DNA of 38,948 bases from Lachnospiraceae bacterium. Lineage in GTDB: Bacteria; Bacillota; Clostridia; Lachnospirales; Lachnospiraceae. The stretch spans positions 1-38,948 of the forward strand of contig CAJTIR010000035.1 of NCBI GenBank assembly GCA_910576385.1, read 5' to 3'. Under the pieces are notes generated by a model, which ran no database searches, was not told where the DNA came from, and saw nothing but the letters and a program-made list of their open reading frames with translations. Below, in pieces: positions 1-8,070 of the stretch. Made by a program: the position numbers and the translations under genes. Each line of letters opens with the position of its first letter. The stretch's first letter is position 1.

Positions 1-78
1 CCGGACAGCCCACTCACCTCCCCGTGATTTGTAGTATACCGAGTTCCCTATAAGAAGAATTATAAAGAAAAAATAAGC

Positions 79-414
79 TTGGGCAACCATTTTCATAACG
101 TTTTGTGCCTGAGCGAAGCGAAAGGAATGGATATAACTATAATCGGGAGTTACAAGGGCATAAGGGACTCTGTAACATTCACAACCAAGCGCGTAATTGC
201 AGTAAATGTACAGGGAATGACTGGGAAAAAGAAAGATTACACTTCCCTTCCATACTCTAAAGTACAAGCTTTTTCTGTCGAGACATCTGGCGTGTTTGAT
301 TTAGATAGTGAATTAGAACTGTGGTTCAGTAGCGTTGGATTAGTAAAGTTTGAATTTACTGGAAATAGCGATATTGTAAGGATTGGACAGGTAATCGGAG
401 GCTTTATCTTATAA
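79..414 (+). CDS. Bacterial PH-domain protein (bPH_1-like), N terminus possibly truncated
   Basis: The 111-residue product matches the small bacterial pleckstrin-homology family PF08000 over roughly residues 22-111. It has the YKGIRD / FTTKRVIAV strand pair, a TGKKKDYTSLPYSKV block and the FSVETSGVFDLDSELELW block typical of that family. Members are usually about 120-125 aa and have a longer, conserved N terminus that is absent here. The only plausible start is a TTG at 79 with no clear ribosome binding site, and the frame is open upstream only as far as a stop at about position 25. It may therefore be a 5'-truncated copy. The molecular role of the family is unknown. The family assignment is fairly secure; the start and functionality are not. 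Confidence 0.6.
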   Translation: MGNHFHNVLCLSEAKGMDITIIGSYKGIRDSVTFTTKRVIAVNVQGMTGKKKDYTSLPYSKVQAFSVETSGVFDLDSELELWFSSVGLVKFEFTGNSDIVRIGQVIGGFIL

Positions 415-468
415 AAGAAATTCCGCTCTTGTTGTACAAAGTCGTAAACGAAGTGGAAACACAAAAAC

Positions 469-497
469 TCCGCCCCAGTGCATTGCACCAGGGCGGA
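469..497. terminator. Perfect GC-rich hairpin after the PH-domain gene
   Basis: Arms TCCGCCC (469-475) and GGGCGGA (491-497) pair, and an inner GTGC/GCAC pair extends the stem around an ATT loop. No T-run follows on the plus strand, but on the minus strand the stem is followed by GTTTTTG. It could stop transcription in either direction. Confidence 0.55.
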
Positions 498-799
498 ATG
501 CATATCAACTTAACTTAGGGGGAAAAGTCAATATACATGAGCTATGGAAGCATTGTAGCACCTGCAAATCTAACCGTCAAGACACCTTATCCTATTTTTC
601 GCTTTCTACAAACGTTTATTGACAAAAGTAGACTTTTTATAACAAAATACTAAATTAGGGAAGATACTTGTAATTTTCTCTACACTGATAAAATGAAATT
701 TCATGCGATAGAATTTCCAAAGCTGCCAGAGGAGTTTCAGGGTTTGTGAAAATAATTATTACCTATACTAATTTTTTATTACTATGGATAATATTTTTC
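498..799. other. Intergenic stretch, nothing recognised
   Basis: About 300 bases of AT-rich sequence between the hairpin and the antitoxin promoter. No reading frame with a ribosome binding site, no repeat and no convincing structured RNA was seen. The left boundary of the integrase island may lie in here or outside the window. Confidence 0.5.
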
Positions 800-828
800 T
801 TGCATTTTTCTAAATAATTGCATATAAT
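800..828 (+). promoter_or_regulatory. Sigma-A promoter of the type III antitoxin RNA
   Basis: TTGCAT (800-805) and TATAAT (823-828) are separated by exactly 17 bases. Transcription should start near 835, just before the first antitoxin repeat. The toxin gene has no other promoter visible, so both are expected on one transcript. Confidence 0.8.
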
Positions 829-834
829 AGGGGT

Positions 835-975
835 ATAATATGAATCTCGCCCAAGAGCAAGGCGAGATTAAAATAAAAACGGCTCAATGGATGATTCTCC
901 TTGTAGAGCGCAAGGAGCCTAAACAAAAGAAGGCTCAATGGATTGTACCCTCTGCATATGCAGGGGGTATTTTTA
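835..975 (+). ncRNA. Type III antitoxin RNA: two 51-nt repeats plus terminator
   Basis: Two imperfect direct repeats of 51 nt lie at 841-891 and 892-942. Each has a hairpin (AATCTCGCC/GGCGAGATT in the first, CTCCTTG/CAAGGAG in the second), an A-rich linker, and the identical tail GGCTCAATGGA at 881-891 and 932-942. The second tail runs into a 24-nt perfect hairpin (946-969, centred on CTGCATATGCAG) followed by a T-run to 975, the attenuating terminator found between antitoxin RNA and toxin gene in type III systems. In known systems the toxin cuts the transcript into single repeats, which then bind and inhibit it. Repeat number and length fit the CptI/TenpI classes. Confidence 0.85.
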
Positions 976-986
976 TAGGAGCATAT

Positions 987-1454
987 ATGAGATTAAAAAT
1001 ACTTTCTGCAAAATTTTATGATACATATTCGCACTGTGAGGAAATACTGAAGAAAACAAATAGACCTTACGCTTGCCTTACTATTGAACTTGATGGGCTG
1101 CTGTTTGCTGTTCCATTCCGCCATCATATTAGGCACCCTCATGCTTTTTATACAATAGGTGAGGCAGGACTTGACTACACAAAAACTGTTATAATTACAG
1201 ACTCCCAATTTTTATCTGATGATAGGCCATCCATAGAAAACAAAGAATTTGCCATTATAAAAAGGAATGAGCAAAAAATCCGATACGGTCTTTCAAAATA
1301 TATAAACCAGTATAAAAGGTCTATGAAGCATCGTAACAATCCAAGAAGCGAAAATATTTTGAAATTCAGTACACTAAAATACTTTGAAGAATATTTACAT
1401 TCTGGGCAACAAACTGCTGCTTCACATCCAGATTGTAGAAAAACACAGAAATAG
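987..1454 (+). CDS. Type III toxin-antitoxin endoribonuclease toxin (TenpIN/CptIN family)
   Basis: A 155-residue protein of the ToxN-fold type III toxin superfamily. Recognisable blocks are the start MRLKILSAKFYDTY, NRPYACLTIELDGLLFAVPF around residues 27-46, RHHIRHPHAFYT, GLDYTKTVIITD around 70-81, and a C-terminal FSTLKYFEEYL. The spacing matches the TenpN family best; CptN is the alternative. The ATG at 987 is chosen because TAGGAG lies 5 nt upstream and because the in-frame extension back to 840 would run through the antitoxin repeats and terminator. These toxins cleave RNA and are held inactive by the repeat RNA; many act in phage defence or in stabilising mobile DNA. It sits directly upstream of an integrase gene, which fits an island-borne addiction or defence module. 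Confidence 0.85.
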   Translation: MRLKILSAKFYDTYSHCEEILKKTNRPYACLTIELDGLLFAVPFRHHIRHPHAFYTIGEAGLDYTKTVIITDSQFLSDDRPSIENKEFAIIKRNEQKIRYGLSKYINQYKRSMKHRNNPRSENILKFSTLKYFEEYLHSGQQTAASHPDCRKTQK

Positions 1455-1487
1455 AAATAAAAAAACAAAATAATTAGAAAACAACAA

Positions 1488-1513
1488 ACCGCCCCTGCGC
1501 CAACAGGAACGGT
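1488..1513 (+). terminator. Hairpin downstream of the toxin gene
   Basis: ACCG..CCTG pairs with CAGG..CGGT across a short loop (1488-1513) with two mismatched bases per arm, followed by CTTTC. It lies 35 nt after the toxin stop codon. Confidence 0.5.
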
Positions 1514-1528
1514 CTTTCATAGATATTA

Positions 1529-1629
1529 GTCCCAAAGGATGCTAATATACGTTCATCTATATTGTATCATCTTTTGGGACAGCTTGCAAGCAGTTAAAAA
1601 TCACAGTAACTGGCAAGCTGTCATTTTTA
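1529..1629 (+). promoter_or_regulatory. Competing hairpins ahead of the integrase gene
   Basis: GTCCCAAA-GGATG (1529-1541) can pair with CATC-TTTTGGGAC (1568-1580). GACAGCTTGC (1578-1587) can pair perfectly with GCAAGCTGTC (1613-1622), which is followed by ATTTTTA and so resembles an intrinsic terminator. The two structures share bases 1578-1580. The second stands only 33 nt before the integrase start, so it may limit integrase expression. Confidence 0.5.
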
Positions 1630-1654
1630 TACTTACTTTTAGGAGGATGATACC

Positions 1655-2650
1655 ATGAAAATTGAAAAACTTCCTTCCGGATCCTACCGGATAAGAAAAA
1701 TGTACAAAGGAAAAACATATACAGTTGTGTTTGACTGCAAGCCCACGCAAAAAGAAGCTATGCAGGCAATGGCTGCAGAACTGGACAAGGTAAAGGAAAA
1801 GCATGACAGCATGACTTTTCAGGCTGCTGCTGAAAAATATATTGACTCAAAAAAGAATGTTATATCCCCAAGCACAACTTTGGGATATAAAAAAATCGTA
1901 AAACAACTTCCAGAAACCTTCTTAACAAGAAATATATATGACATCACCTCACTGGATGTGCAAAAAGAAATCGATTGCATGTCAAAGAAATGCAGTCCAA
2001 AGACAGTAAGAAATCGCTATGGCTTTATATCAGCAGTTCTGGGCGCTTTTTACTCAAACCTTAAACTTAATATTACTTTGCCGCAAAAAATCAAAAATGA
2101 GCCATATATTCCATCACGTGAGGATGTAAAAAAGATTCTTGAAAAAGTAAAAGGAACCGAATTTGAAATTCCCATCACTCTGGCTTGCTACGGTATGAGA
2201 AGATCTGAGATATGCGCCCTAACACTAGATGACCTAGACGCCGATATTATACATATCAACAAAGCACTTGTCCAAAATGACAGCTTAGAATGGGTGATAA
2301 AAACCACAAAGACTACATCTAGCACAAGAAATATCGTCATTCCAGTGGAACTTGCAAATAAAATCAGAGAAAAAGGATATATATACAAAGGACATCCCAA
2401 CCAACTTCTTAAGCACTTGACTAAACTGGAAAAAGAACTTGATATACCGCACTTTTCTTTGCACAAGCTACGACACTACTTTGCAAGTGAAATGTCAACT
2501 CTCGGAGTGCCAGATGCAGATATTTTGCGTCTTGGTGGATGGGAAACAGATAGCGTTATGAAATCTGTGTATCGTCACTCTATGATGGAAAAAGAAGAAA
2601 ATGCAAAGCGGGAAGCAGCAGAAAAATTGAGAAATGCACTTTTGCCCTAG
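1655..2650 (+). CDS. Tyrosine site-specific integrase
   Basis: A 331-residue phage/ICE-type tyrosine recombinase. Residues 1-50 resemble the AT-hook-like arm-binding domain, about 53-145 form the SAM-like core-binding domain, and 150-331 the catalytic domain. Catalytic residues are visible: Arg182 (GMRRSE), Lys219 (KTTKT), His270 and Arg273 (HKLRH), Trp296 in the His/Trp position (LGGWET) and the nucleophile Tyr306 (VYRHS). The start has an AGGAGG site 8-10 nt upstream. It integrates or excises an element at a short attachment site; a tRNA 3'-end-like sequence lies about 150 bp downstream. No excisionase was seen beside it. Confidence 0.93.
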   Translation: MKIEKLPSGSYRIRKMYKGKTYTVVFDCKPTQKEAMQAMAAELDKVKEKHDSMTFQAAAEKYIDSKKNVISPSTTLGYKKIVKQLPETFLTRNIYDITSLDVQKEIDCMSKKCSPKTVRNRYGFISAVLGAFYSNLKLNITLPQKIKNEPYIPSREDVKKILEKVKGTEFEIPITLACYGMRRSEICALTLDDLDADIIHINKALVQNDSLEWVIKTTKTTSSTRNIVIPVELANKIREKGYIYKGHPNQLLKHLTKLEKELDIPHFSLHKLRHYFASEMSTLGVPDADILRLGGWETDSVMKSVYRHSMMEKEENAKREAAEKLRNALLP

Positions 2651-2803
2651 ACAATTTCATGACAAAATTCATGACAAAAAATATTATTATTATATATAAT
2701 TTCATATTACAACAGATAATAAATCGACATATAAAAATACCAGAAAACTCTTGATCTTATTGGATGAAACGCCGTTTTATGGCTTTTAACTAGCTTTGAT
2801 GGC

Positions 2804-2829
2804 AAAGGGTTCAAATCCCCCCTCCTCCG
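2804..2829 (+). other. tRNA 3'-end-like sequence, probable attachment site (attL/attR)
   Basis: GGGTTCAAATCCC, a T-loop with its stem, is followed by CCCTCCTCCG, the look of a tRNA-Ser T-arm and acceptor strand. The rest of the tRNA is missing and the outer T-stem bases do not pair. It lies downstream of the integrase gene and is followed by a strong hairpin. This is the usual scar of an element that integrates into a tRNA 3' end. The tRNA identity is inferred. Confidence 0.55.
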
Positions 2830-2834
2830 TTGCC

Positions 2835-2878
2835 AAGGGGAGTAAAATCATTTATACTTAGATGGTTTTACTCCCCTT
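2835..2878 (+). terminator. 13-bp perfect hairpin after the tRNA-like end
   Basis: AAGGGGAGTAAAA (2835-2847) pairs perfectly with TTTTACTCCCCTT (2866-2878). No long T-run follows beyond the stem. It probably is the terminator of the tRNA transcript that served as target. Confidence 0.6.
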
Positions 2879-2959
2879 CATAGATTATAAAACTGCCGCA
2901 ATAACTGTTAATTTTGATACGAAATTAAAATATTAATTTTATGAAAGGAATGATAACCT

Positions 2960-3932
2960 ATGGAAAACAATATTATGATAACATCTGGTTTTAATTTTGA
3001 ACATTATGCCATAACACAATATCTTGGTTTTTGTTCTGGAGAATGTGTATTAGGAACAGGATTCCTCAGCTCACTGGGAGCAAGTATCGCAGATTTTCTC
3101 GGTTCCACCAGTTCTTTGTATGAGGGAAAACTGGAAAGTGCAAAAAAGCTGCACTTGAAGAACTTTATTCCAATGCAAAATCATTAGGAGCAAATGCAAT
3201 CATCGGCATTGATGTTGACTATACAACTTTCAGCTCTGATATCATGGGAGTTATTGCAAATGGAACATCTGTAAAAATAGAACCAATTGGAAATGAAGCC
3301 ACCACATCCTCACAGATTAGTGTTGATAATTATAATCCGGATCTATCTTTTCAGGCATCCGCTCTGTCACTTTTTTCCATACATGGAAATCATTCTTTCT
3401 CAGTAACAATTTCAGGAAACCCTGGCGGAACAATATCTGCGATATGCGCTGATATTGTACTTTTCACTATTTTCAACGATGAATTTAAAATTAATAATCT
3501 CGGATTTCTTAATTTTAAGAGCGCACCATATTTAGCTTCCACAACAAGCTCTCCTACTCCTTGTCAGCTTCCCTTGGAGATTTTGCACTTATCAAATCTT
3601 CTCATGTTATTATCAAAAAATATATTTTAAATGATGAAATACATACTGCAACCGATAACAATCTTCTTTGTGATGAAAAGAAACAAACTGAAGTTTCCGC
3701 TTCTATTTCACAAGGCCTAAATATAGACGAATATATCTCCTATATTTCTTCTTTATCTTCCGCATCAGAAATCATGAAATATACCGAAAAAATTAACGAA
3801 GCAAATAATTTTATTCCCCCAGAGATTCTCAAAATAATTACATCACACAGCAAATTAGAGCGTATGTATGGCAATGCAAAAGATTCTTGTATGGACGAAA
3901 TCAAAGAGTATTTTTCTCTTGAAACATCCTAA
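2960..3932 (+). pseudogene. YbjQ/UPF0145-type (heavy-metal-binding-like) protein, two frameshifts
   Basis: The ATG at 2960 begins a product with the UPF0145/DUF74 signature: YLGFCSGECVLGTGFLSSLGAS in the first frame, then LGANAIIGIDVDYTTFSSDIMG and GVIANGTSVKI in the second. The first break is in an A-run near 3150: six A where seven would keep the frame (SAKK followed by AALEELYSNAKSLGAN). A second shift, between about 3500 and 3545, leads into a third frame that ends at 3932 and contains a C-terminal extension with no recognised domain. The intact protein would be about 320 aa. It converges on and overlaps the MerR gene by 4 nt. Confidence 0.8.
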
Positions 3933-4750
3933 CTTTGACAAACTGGAATTTCAATCTGTACAATGTACTCTTCCATACGGTCAGTCACATTGCCGTTGAT
4001 AATCATTTCATAGGAAAATCCAGTCAATTGTAAGTGATGTTTTTGTGCATACGCAAATATTTCTCTATATTTCATTGACATGTTTTGCCAATCCCCCTGA
4101 TAAAAAGTTCTCAAATATGTTCCGCAGGGCTGTATATGCAGCCCTGTTTTCTGAACAGGGAAAGGAATTTCAATAAATAACTTGGAATAATCATCATAAT
4201 CTCCATGATAGAGACTTTCCACAGAAATCATTGTCCCATAAGAGGCATCATGCAGACGGCGCAATTGATATTTCTGCGTCTCCACGGTAATCATTTCCAC
4301 CTGCCTGTCAAACGTAGTGTTCCTGTCTATCTCCACTGTCACCAGAGAACGCGCCTCTTTTTCCATCAAAGAAATTTCTGATAAATCCATTGTCAATAAA
4401 GTCTCCATATTTTGATGATAGTTAGATAATGTTTTTTTGACTGCCTTTAAATGAGTAATCTTCAAATCCAATTCCGCAATCTTTTCGTCCAAAAGATTTT
4501 TTAGACTGAGCGCAGAGCGATCTTTCATAAATTCCTGAATCTCATTGACTGATACATCCAGCTCACGCAATAACAAAATTGTTTCCAGTATTGAACTTTG
4601 ATGATAATTGTAATAACGATAACCATTTTCTGGGTTGACGACAACCGGCCGAAACAGTCCAATCTCATCATACCACATCAATGTCTTTTTATTGATGCCA
4701 TGCAATGCCGCAAATTGGCCAATCGTCAGTAATTTGCTTTCTTGATTCAT
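3929..4750 (-). CDS. MerR-family transcriptional regulator with GyrI-like effector domain
   Basis: 273 aa. Residues 6-75 form a MerR winged helix (LLTIGQFAALHGINKKTLMWYDEIGLFRP, then NGYRYYNYHQ), followed by a coiled dimerisation helix (about 75-120) and a C-terminal effector-binding domain of the BmrR/GyrI type (about 125-273). Regulators of this build bind hydrophobic or cationic drugs and activate an efflux gene by untwisting a promoter with an overlong spacer. The gene is divergent from a MATE pump, and just such a promoter lies between them. Confidence 0.9.
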   Translation of the reverse strand: MNQESKLLTIGQFAALHGINKKTLMWYDEIGLFRPVVVNPENGYRYYNYHQSSILETILLLRELDVSVNEIQEFMKDRSALSLKNLLDEKIAELDLKITHLKAVKKTLSNYHQNMETLLTMDLSEISLMEKEARSLVTVEIDRNTTFDRQVEMITVETQKYQLRRLHDASYGTMISVESLYHGDYDDYSKLFIEIPFPVQKTGLHIQPCGTYLRTFYQGDWQNMSMKYREIFAYAQKHHLQLTGFSYEMIINGNVTDRMEEYIVQIEIPVCQS

Positions 4751-4782
4751 TTCTTGCTCCTAAAATTCTTTTTATAATCCTC

Positions 4783-4813
4783 TTGACTATACAGTTACTG
4801 TATGGTTTATGTT
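4783..4813 (+). promoter_or_regulatory. MerR-type promoter/operator for the MATE gene
   Basis: TTGACT (4783-4788) and TATGTT (4808-4813) are separated by 19 bases, the spacer length typical of MerR-activated promoters. The spacer holds the palindrome ATACAGT-T-ACTGTAT (4789-4803). It reads towards the MATE gene and lies 33 bp before the divergent MerR start. Confidence 0.85.
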
Positions 4814-4874
4814 ATCAGATACAGAATATAAAAACAATACAAAAGGAGATTTAAGTTTCCCCATTTTGTAATTC

Positions 4875-4909
4875 ATAGTGTCAAAGGCAGCAAGACCTTT
4901 TAGCACTAT
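4875..4909 (+). promoter_or_regulatory. Leader hairpin upstream of the MATE gene
   Basis: ATAGTG pairs with CACTAT, and AAAGG with CCTTT, around an 8-nt loop. It lies within an untranslated leader of about 140 nt between the MerR promoter and the MATE start. No T-run follows, so it is not a normal terminator. Confidence 0.4.
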
Positions 4910-4959
4910 AAGATTGGCTGTTATAAAAAATGTGGAAACTAAAAGAGAGGAGAATACCT

Positions 4960-6291
4960 ATGGAACAACAAACTGTATATTTAAAACCTGTCACTTTAAA
5001 AAATATTTTTAAATTTGCTGTGCCAACCATCGCTATGACTGTATTCATGTCTTTTTATACTATGGTAGACGGTCTGTTTGTCTCTAACCTGATTGGTACA
5101 AATGCACTGTCAGCGATCAATCTCACCGCACCTATTATTCAGCTTGTCACCGCCATCTCTACCATGCTTGCCACTGGAGGCAGCGCAGTAATCATGAAAA
5201 AAATGGGCGCACAGAAAACAAAGGAAGCGAGAGAAGATTTTACCTTTTTAATTCTTGTCAATATCGTGGTCGGGTTTGTGATGTGTGGTCTTGGTTATCT
5301 GGCAATGGATCGAATTTTTGCAGGTATGAATCTGTCTGTGGATGTAGCTAACTATTGTACTGAATATTTAAGCCGTTATCTGCTATTTACTATTCCAATT
5401 TTGTTAATGAACAATTTTACTCTTTATATGATTGCCAGCGAAAAAGCAACATTATCTTTGATGTGTTCTGTTGCCGGCGGTGTCTTAAATATGGTGCTTG
5501 ACTATGTATTTATCGCCGTATTGGATATGGGCATCAGGGGCGCTGCAATTGCCACTGGTCTTGGATATTCTGTAACCGCCATTGTGGGCTTATTTGTATT
5601 TTCGAGCAAAAAAAGCCTTTTACACTTTCAAAGACCAGCCTTGCGTTGGAAAGTACTGGCCAACGCAGCTACCAATGGATGCTCTGAGATGGCGACCGCG
5701 CTCGTCACTGGAATTATTACTATGATGTTCAACTGGACTATGCTCCACTATGTGGGAGAGAATGGTGTCGCCGCCGTAACAATTATTATGTATGTTTTGA
5801 TGTTTGTCAGTTCTCTGTATACAGGCTACTCTTACGGTGTAGCCCCAATGATTAGTTATTATTGCGGAGAACAAAATTCCGAGAAATTAAAAAAATTAGT
5901 TGCCATCAGTATGAGAGTCATTGCCATAATTTCTGTCCTCACTGTGACAGCTTCCTTTTTTCTCACCGAACCATTAGTATCCGTATTTGCCCGTCCAGAC
6001 GATCCTGTCTATGATCTTGCTGTCACTGGGAATAGGATCTGTACCATAGCGCTGTTTTTTATTGGATTTAATATTTTTGCCAGCGGAATGTTTACTGCTC
6101 TGTCAAATGGTGTGGTCTCTGCCATCCTTGCATTTTCCAGATCCTTTGTATTTATGCTGATTACTATGCTCGTGCTTCCAGCAATTTTGGGCGTCAATGG
6201 CATCTGGCTGGCGACACCTGCTGCAGAACTTATGGCGCTCCTGTTATCCGCTGTTATGTTCTTAAAATATAAAAAACATTATCAATATTAA
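4960..6291 (+). CDS. MATE-family multidrug efflux transporter
   Basis: 443 aa with about 12 hydrophobic segments in two repeated halves, starting with ILKNIFKFAVPTIAMTVF-like sequence and containing the MATE hallmark VDGLFVSNLIGTNALSAINL near residue 40. These are Na+ or H+ antiporters that export cationic drugs; MepA is a familiar relative. The ATG at 4960 is preferred over the in-frame ATG at 4930 because GAGAGGAG lies 8 nt before it. Control by the divergent MerR protein is inferred from the promoter architecture. A strong terminator follows at 6355. Confidence 0.92.
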   Translation: MEQQTVYLKPVTLKNIFKFAVPTIAMTVFMSFYTMVDGLFVSNLIGTNALSAINLTAPIIQLVTAISTMLATGGSAVIMKKMGAQKTKEAREDFTFLILVNIVVGFVMCGLGYLAMDRIFAGMNLSVDVANYCTEYLSRYLLFTIPILLMNNFTLYMIASEKATLSLMCSVAGGVLNMVLDYVFIAVLDMGIRGAAIATGLGYSVTAIVGLFVFSSKKSLLHFQRPALRWKVLANAATNGCSEMATALVTGIITMMFNWTMLHYVGENGVAAVTIIMYVLMFVSSLYTGYSYGVAPMISYYCGEQNSEKLKKLVAISMRVIAIISVLTVTASFFLTEPLVSVFARPDDPVYDLAVTGNRICTIALFFIGFNIFASGMFTALSNGVVSAILAFSRSFVFMLITMLVLPAILGVNGIWLATPAAELMALLLSAVMFLKYKKHYQY

Positions 6292-6354
6292 TAAGCACAT
6301 AATTATTTTTTATGTCATAGAAAATACATAATAGTTTCCTATGATATAAATACA

Positions 6355-6395
6355 AATCCCCCAAGGCGGCTCAGACAAGCATCTTGGGGGATTTT
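6355..6395 (+). terminator. Intrinsic terminator of the MATE gene
   Basis: AATCCCCCAAG (6355-6365) pairs with CTTGGGGGATT (6383-6393), followed by TTT. It separates the MATE transcript from dpaA. Confidence 0.85.
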
Positions 6396-6460
6396 AAGTA
6401 CAAACACATTTCTTGTTTTTTTTCATATATTGTAGAGATCAATTATTTTCGAGGAAACCT

Positions 6461-7333
6461 ATGGAATTATCATCCATTACGATACTTGGCGGAGACTTGC
6501 GGCATTGCTATACGGCAGAATACCTTCACGAAAAAGGCTGGCAGGTTGTCTGTTTTCACACCCCAAAATTTCCGCACAGCACAGGCATTCAAATATCAGA
6601 CAGTCTAAAACTAGCACTGGAATATTCAGATCTGATCCTTTTGCCAACTCCACTGTCCAAAGATGGAATCCATCTGTTTCAGATGGAAACAGCCTTTCCT
6701 TGTATTCCATTATCGAAACTTTGGGAAACAATAAAGCCTGGTTGCGTCTCTGCGGCCATTAGTCTGCAAAAAGAATATCTCCAGCAGCTTACAGACAGAA
6801 ATTGTCCGCTTTTATCGCTAACACAATCTCTAGACTTTGCCACTGAAAATGCTCAGCTGACCGCAGAAGGATTACTGTCAGAACTGATTCGCTGTACACC
6901 CTTTTCATTATCTGGCGCTAATATACTGCTTTTAGGGTATGGAAATTGTGGTTCTGCCATCAGCAGACTGCTAAAGCCACTATGCCGCAAAATTTATCTG
7001 CTGGAACAACAATCCGAAAAGCGTCAGCAGGCCAAAGTTGATGGACTCTGCCCAATCAGCGCTGAGAATTTCTCTCAAGTATTGCCACAATGCAAGATCC
7101 TGATTAACACAGTGCCTGCCCCTGTATTGGAACCTTCCAGTTTATTGCTGCTTGACAGCTATTGCCATATATTTGATATCGCCTCCGCCCCCTTTGGCTT
7201 CCCCGCAGATATTACAGAAAAATGTTTACTGCCTTACTATCGTCTTCCTGGCATTCCTGGACGTTTCTCGCCCATCTCCGCTGGTAAGATGATTGGCAAA
7301 ACGATAGAAAGGATGACAGAACATGAGCTATGA
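6461..7333 (+). CDS. dpaA: Dipicolinate synthase subunit A
   Basis: 290 aa. The N-terminal DpaA domain starts ITILGGDLRHCYTAEYL, and a Rossmann NAD(P)-binding domain follows with GYGNCG at residues 159-164. The C terminus ends with the family's LPGIPGRFSPISAGKMI. With DpaB it oxidises a dihydrodipicolinate-pathway intermediate to dipicolinic acid in the mother cell; the Ca2+ chelate fills the spore core and gives heat resistance. The ATG at 6461 is chosen for its upstream GAGGAAACC site and family alignment. It overlaps dpaB by 11 nt, so translation is probably coupled. Sporulation-sigma control is expected from known biology, but I could not identify a convincing SigK/SigE promoter. Confidence 0.93.
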   Translation: MELSSITILGGDLRHCYTAEYLHEKGWQVVCFHTPKFPHSTGIQISDSLKLALEYSDLILLPTPLSKDGIHLFQMETAFPCIPLSKLWETIKPGCVSAAISLQKEYLQQLTDRNCPLLSLTQSLDFATENAQLTAEGLLSELIRCTPFSLSGANILLLGYGNCGSAISRLLKPLCRKIYLLEQQSEKRQQAKVDGLCPISAENFSQVLPQCKILINTVPAPVLEPSSLLLLDSYCHIFDIASAPFGFPADITEKCLLPYYRLPGIPGRFSPISAGKMIGKTIERMTEHEL

Positions 7334-7922
7334 TTTTCATGACAAATCCATCGGGATCGGCTTTACAGGCTCCTTCTGCATGTATGAAAAAATATTTCAG
7401 GCATTGGAAGCATTGAAACTGACAGGTGCAGATCTTCTCCCTGTTTTTTCACTAAATGCCTCTTCCCTCAATTCCCGTTTTGGCACAAGCGCATCTTTTA
7501 TGGAGCGCGCCAGCGCCTTGACTGGCCATACACCAATCACTACCATTCCAGCTGCAGAACCCATAGGCCCAAAAGAACTAATGGATATTCTGGTAATTGC
7601 CCCCTGCACTGGAAACACACTCTCCAAACTGGCTAATGGGATCTCTGACACCCCTGTGCTGATGGCTGCAAAATCCCATCTGCGCAACAACCGCCCCTTA
7701 GTAATCTCTCTGTCTACCAATGACGCTCTAGGTATGAATTTAAAAAATATTGGAATACTCCTAAACACCAAAAATATCTACTTTGTTCCCTTTGGGCAGG
7801 ATGATTATCAGGCAAAACCCAATTCTATGATCGCATACACAGAACTCTTGCCAGAAACCATCGACTGTGCCCTAAGAGGAAAACAGATACAGCCAATTAT
7901 CCGCAGTCCTCACGCAGCATAA
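7323..7922 (+). CDS. dpaB: Dipicolinate synthase subunit B (flavoprotein)
   Basis: 199 aa of the flavoprotein (phosphopantothenoylcysteine decarboxylase-like) fold. Features are the start SIGIGFTGSFCMYEK, the loop VIAPCTGNTLSKLANGISD near residues 94-112, and the end KNIYFVPFGQDDYQAKPNSM. It is the partner of DpaA in dipicolinate synthesis. The gene starts inside dpaA with AAAGGATG just upstream and ends before a bidirectional terminator, forming a two-gene operon. Confidence 0.93.
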   Translation: MSYDFHDKSIGIGFTGSFCMYEKIFQALEALKLTGADLLPVFSLNASSLNSRFGTSASFMERASALTGHTPITTIPAAEPIGPKELMDILVIAPCTGNTLSKLANGISDTPVLMAAKSHLRNNRPLVISLSTNDALGMNLKNIGILLNTKNIYFVPFGQDDYQAKPNSMIAYTELLPETIDCALRGKQIQPIIRSPHAA

Positions 7923-7988
7923 GATTCTCAAAGGGATCTCGCGGTTTCTATACAGCATCATAATTTCAATATAAGTTTCAACATAACG

Positions 7989-8036
7989 TATATAGAGGCT
8001 GCTTCTGAATTGCATGTTCAGAGCAGCCCCTATATA
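7989..8036. terminator. Bidirectional terminator between dpaB and the convergent small gene
   Basis: TATATAG..GGCTGCT..CTGAA pairs with TTCAG..AGCAGCC..CTATATA, a stem of about 19 pairs with one-base interruptions. It lies between two converging genes and can serve both. Confidence 0.75.
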
Positions 8037-8070
8037 TGTTGTAAATCCTATTTTTGCGCTATGAGGAATG

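Noticed and set aside
840-986. In-frame upstream extension of the toxin gene from position 840
   Set aside because: It overlaps two RNA repeats and a terminator, and the ATG at 987 has its own ribosome binding site.
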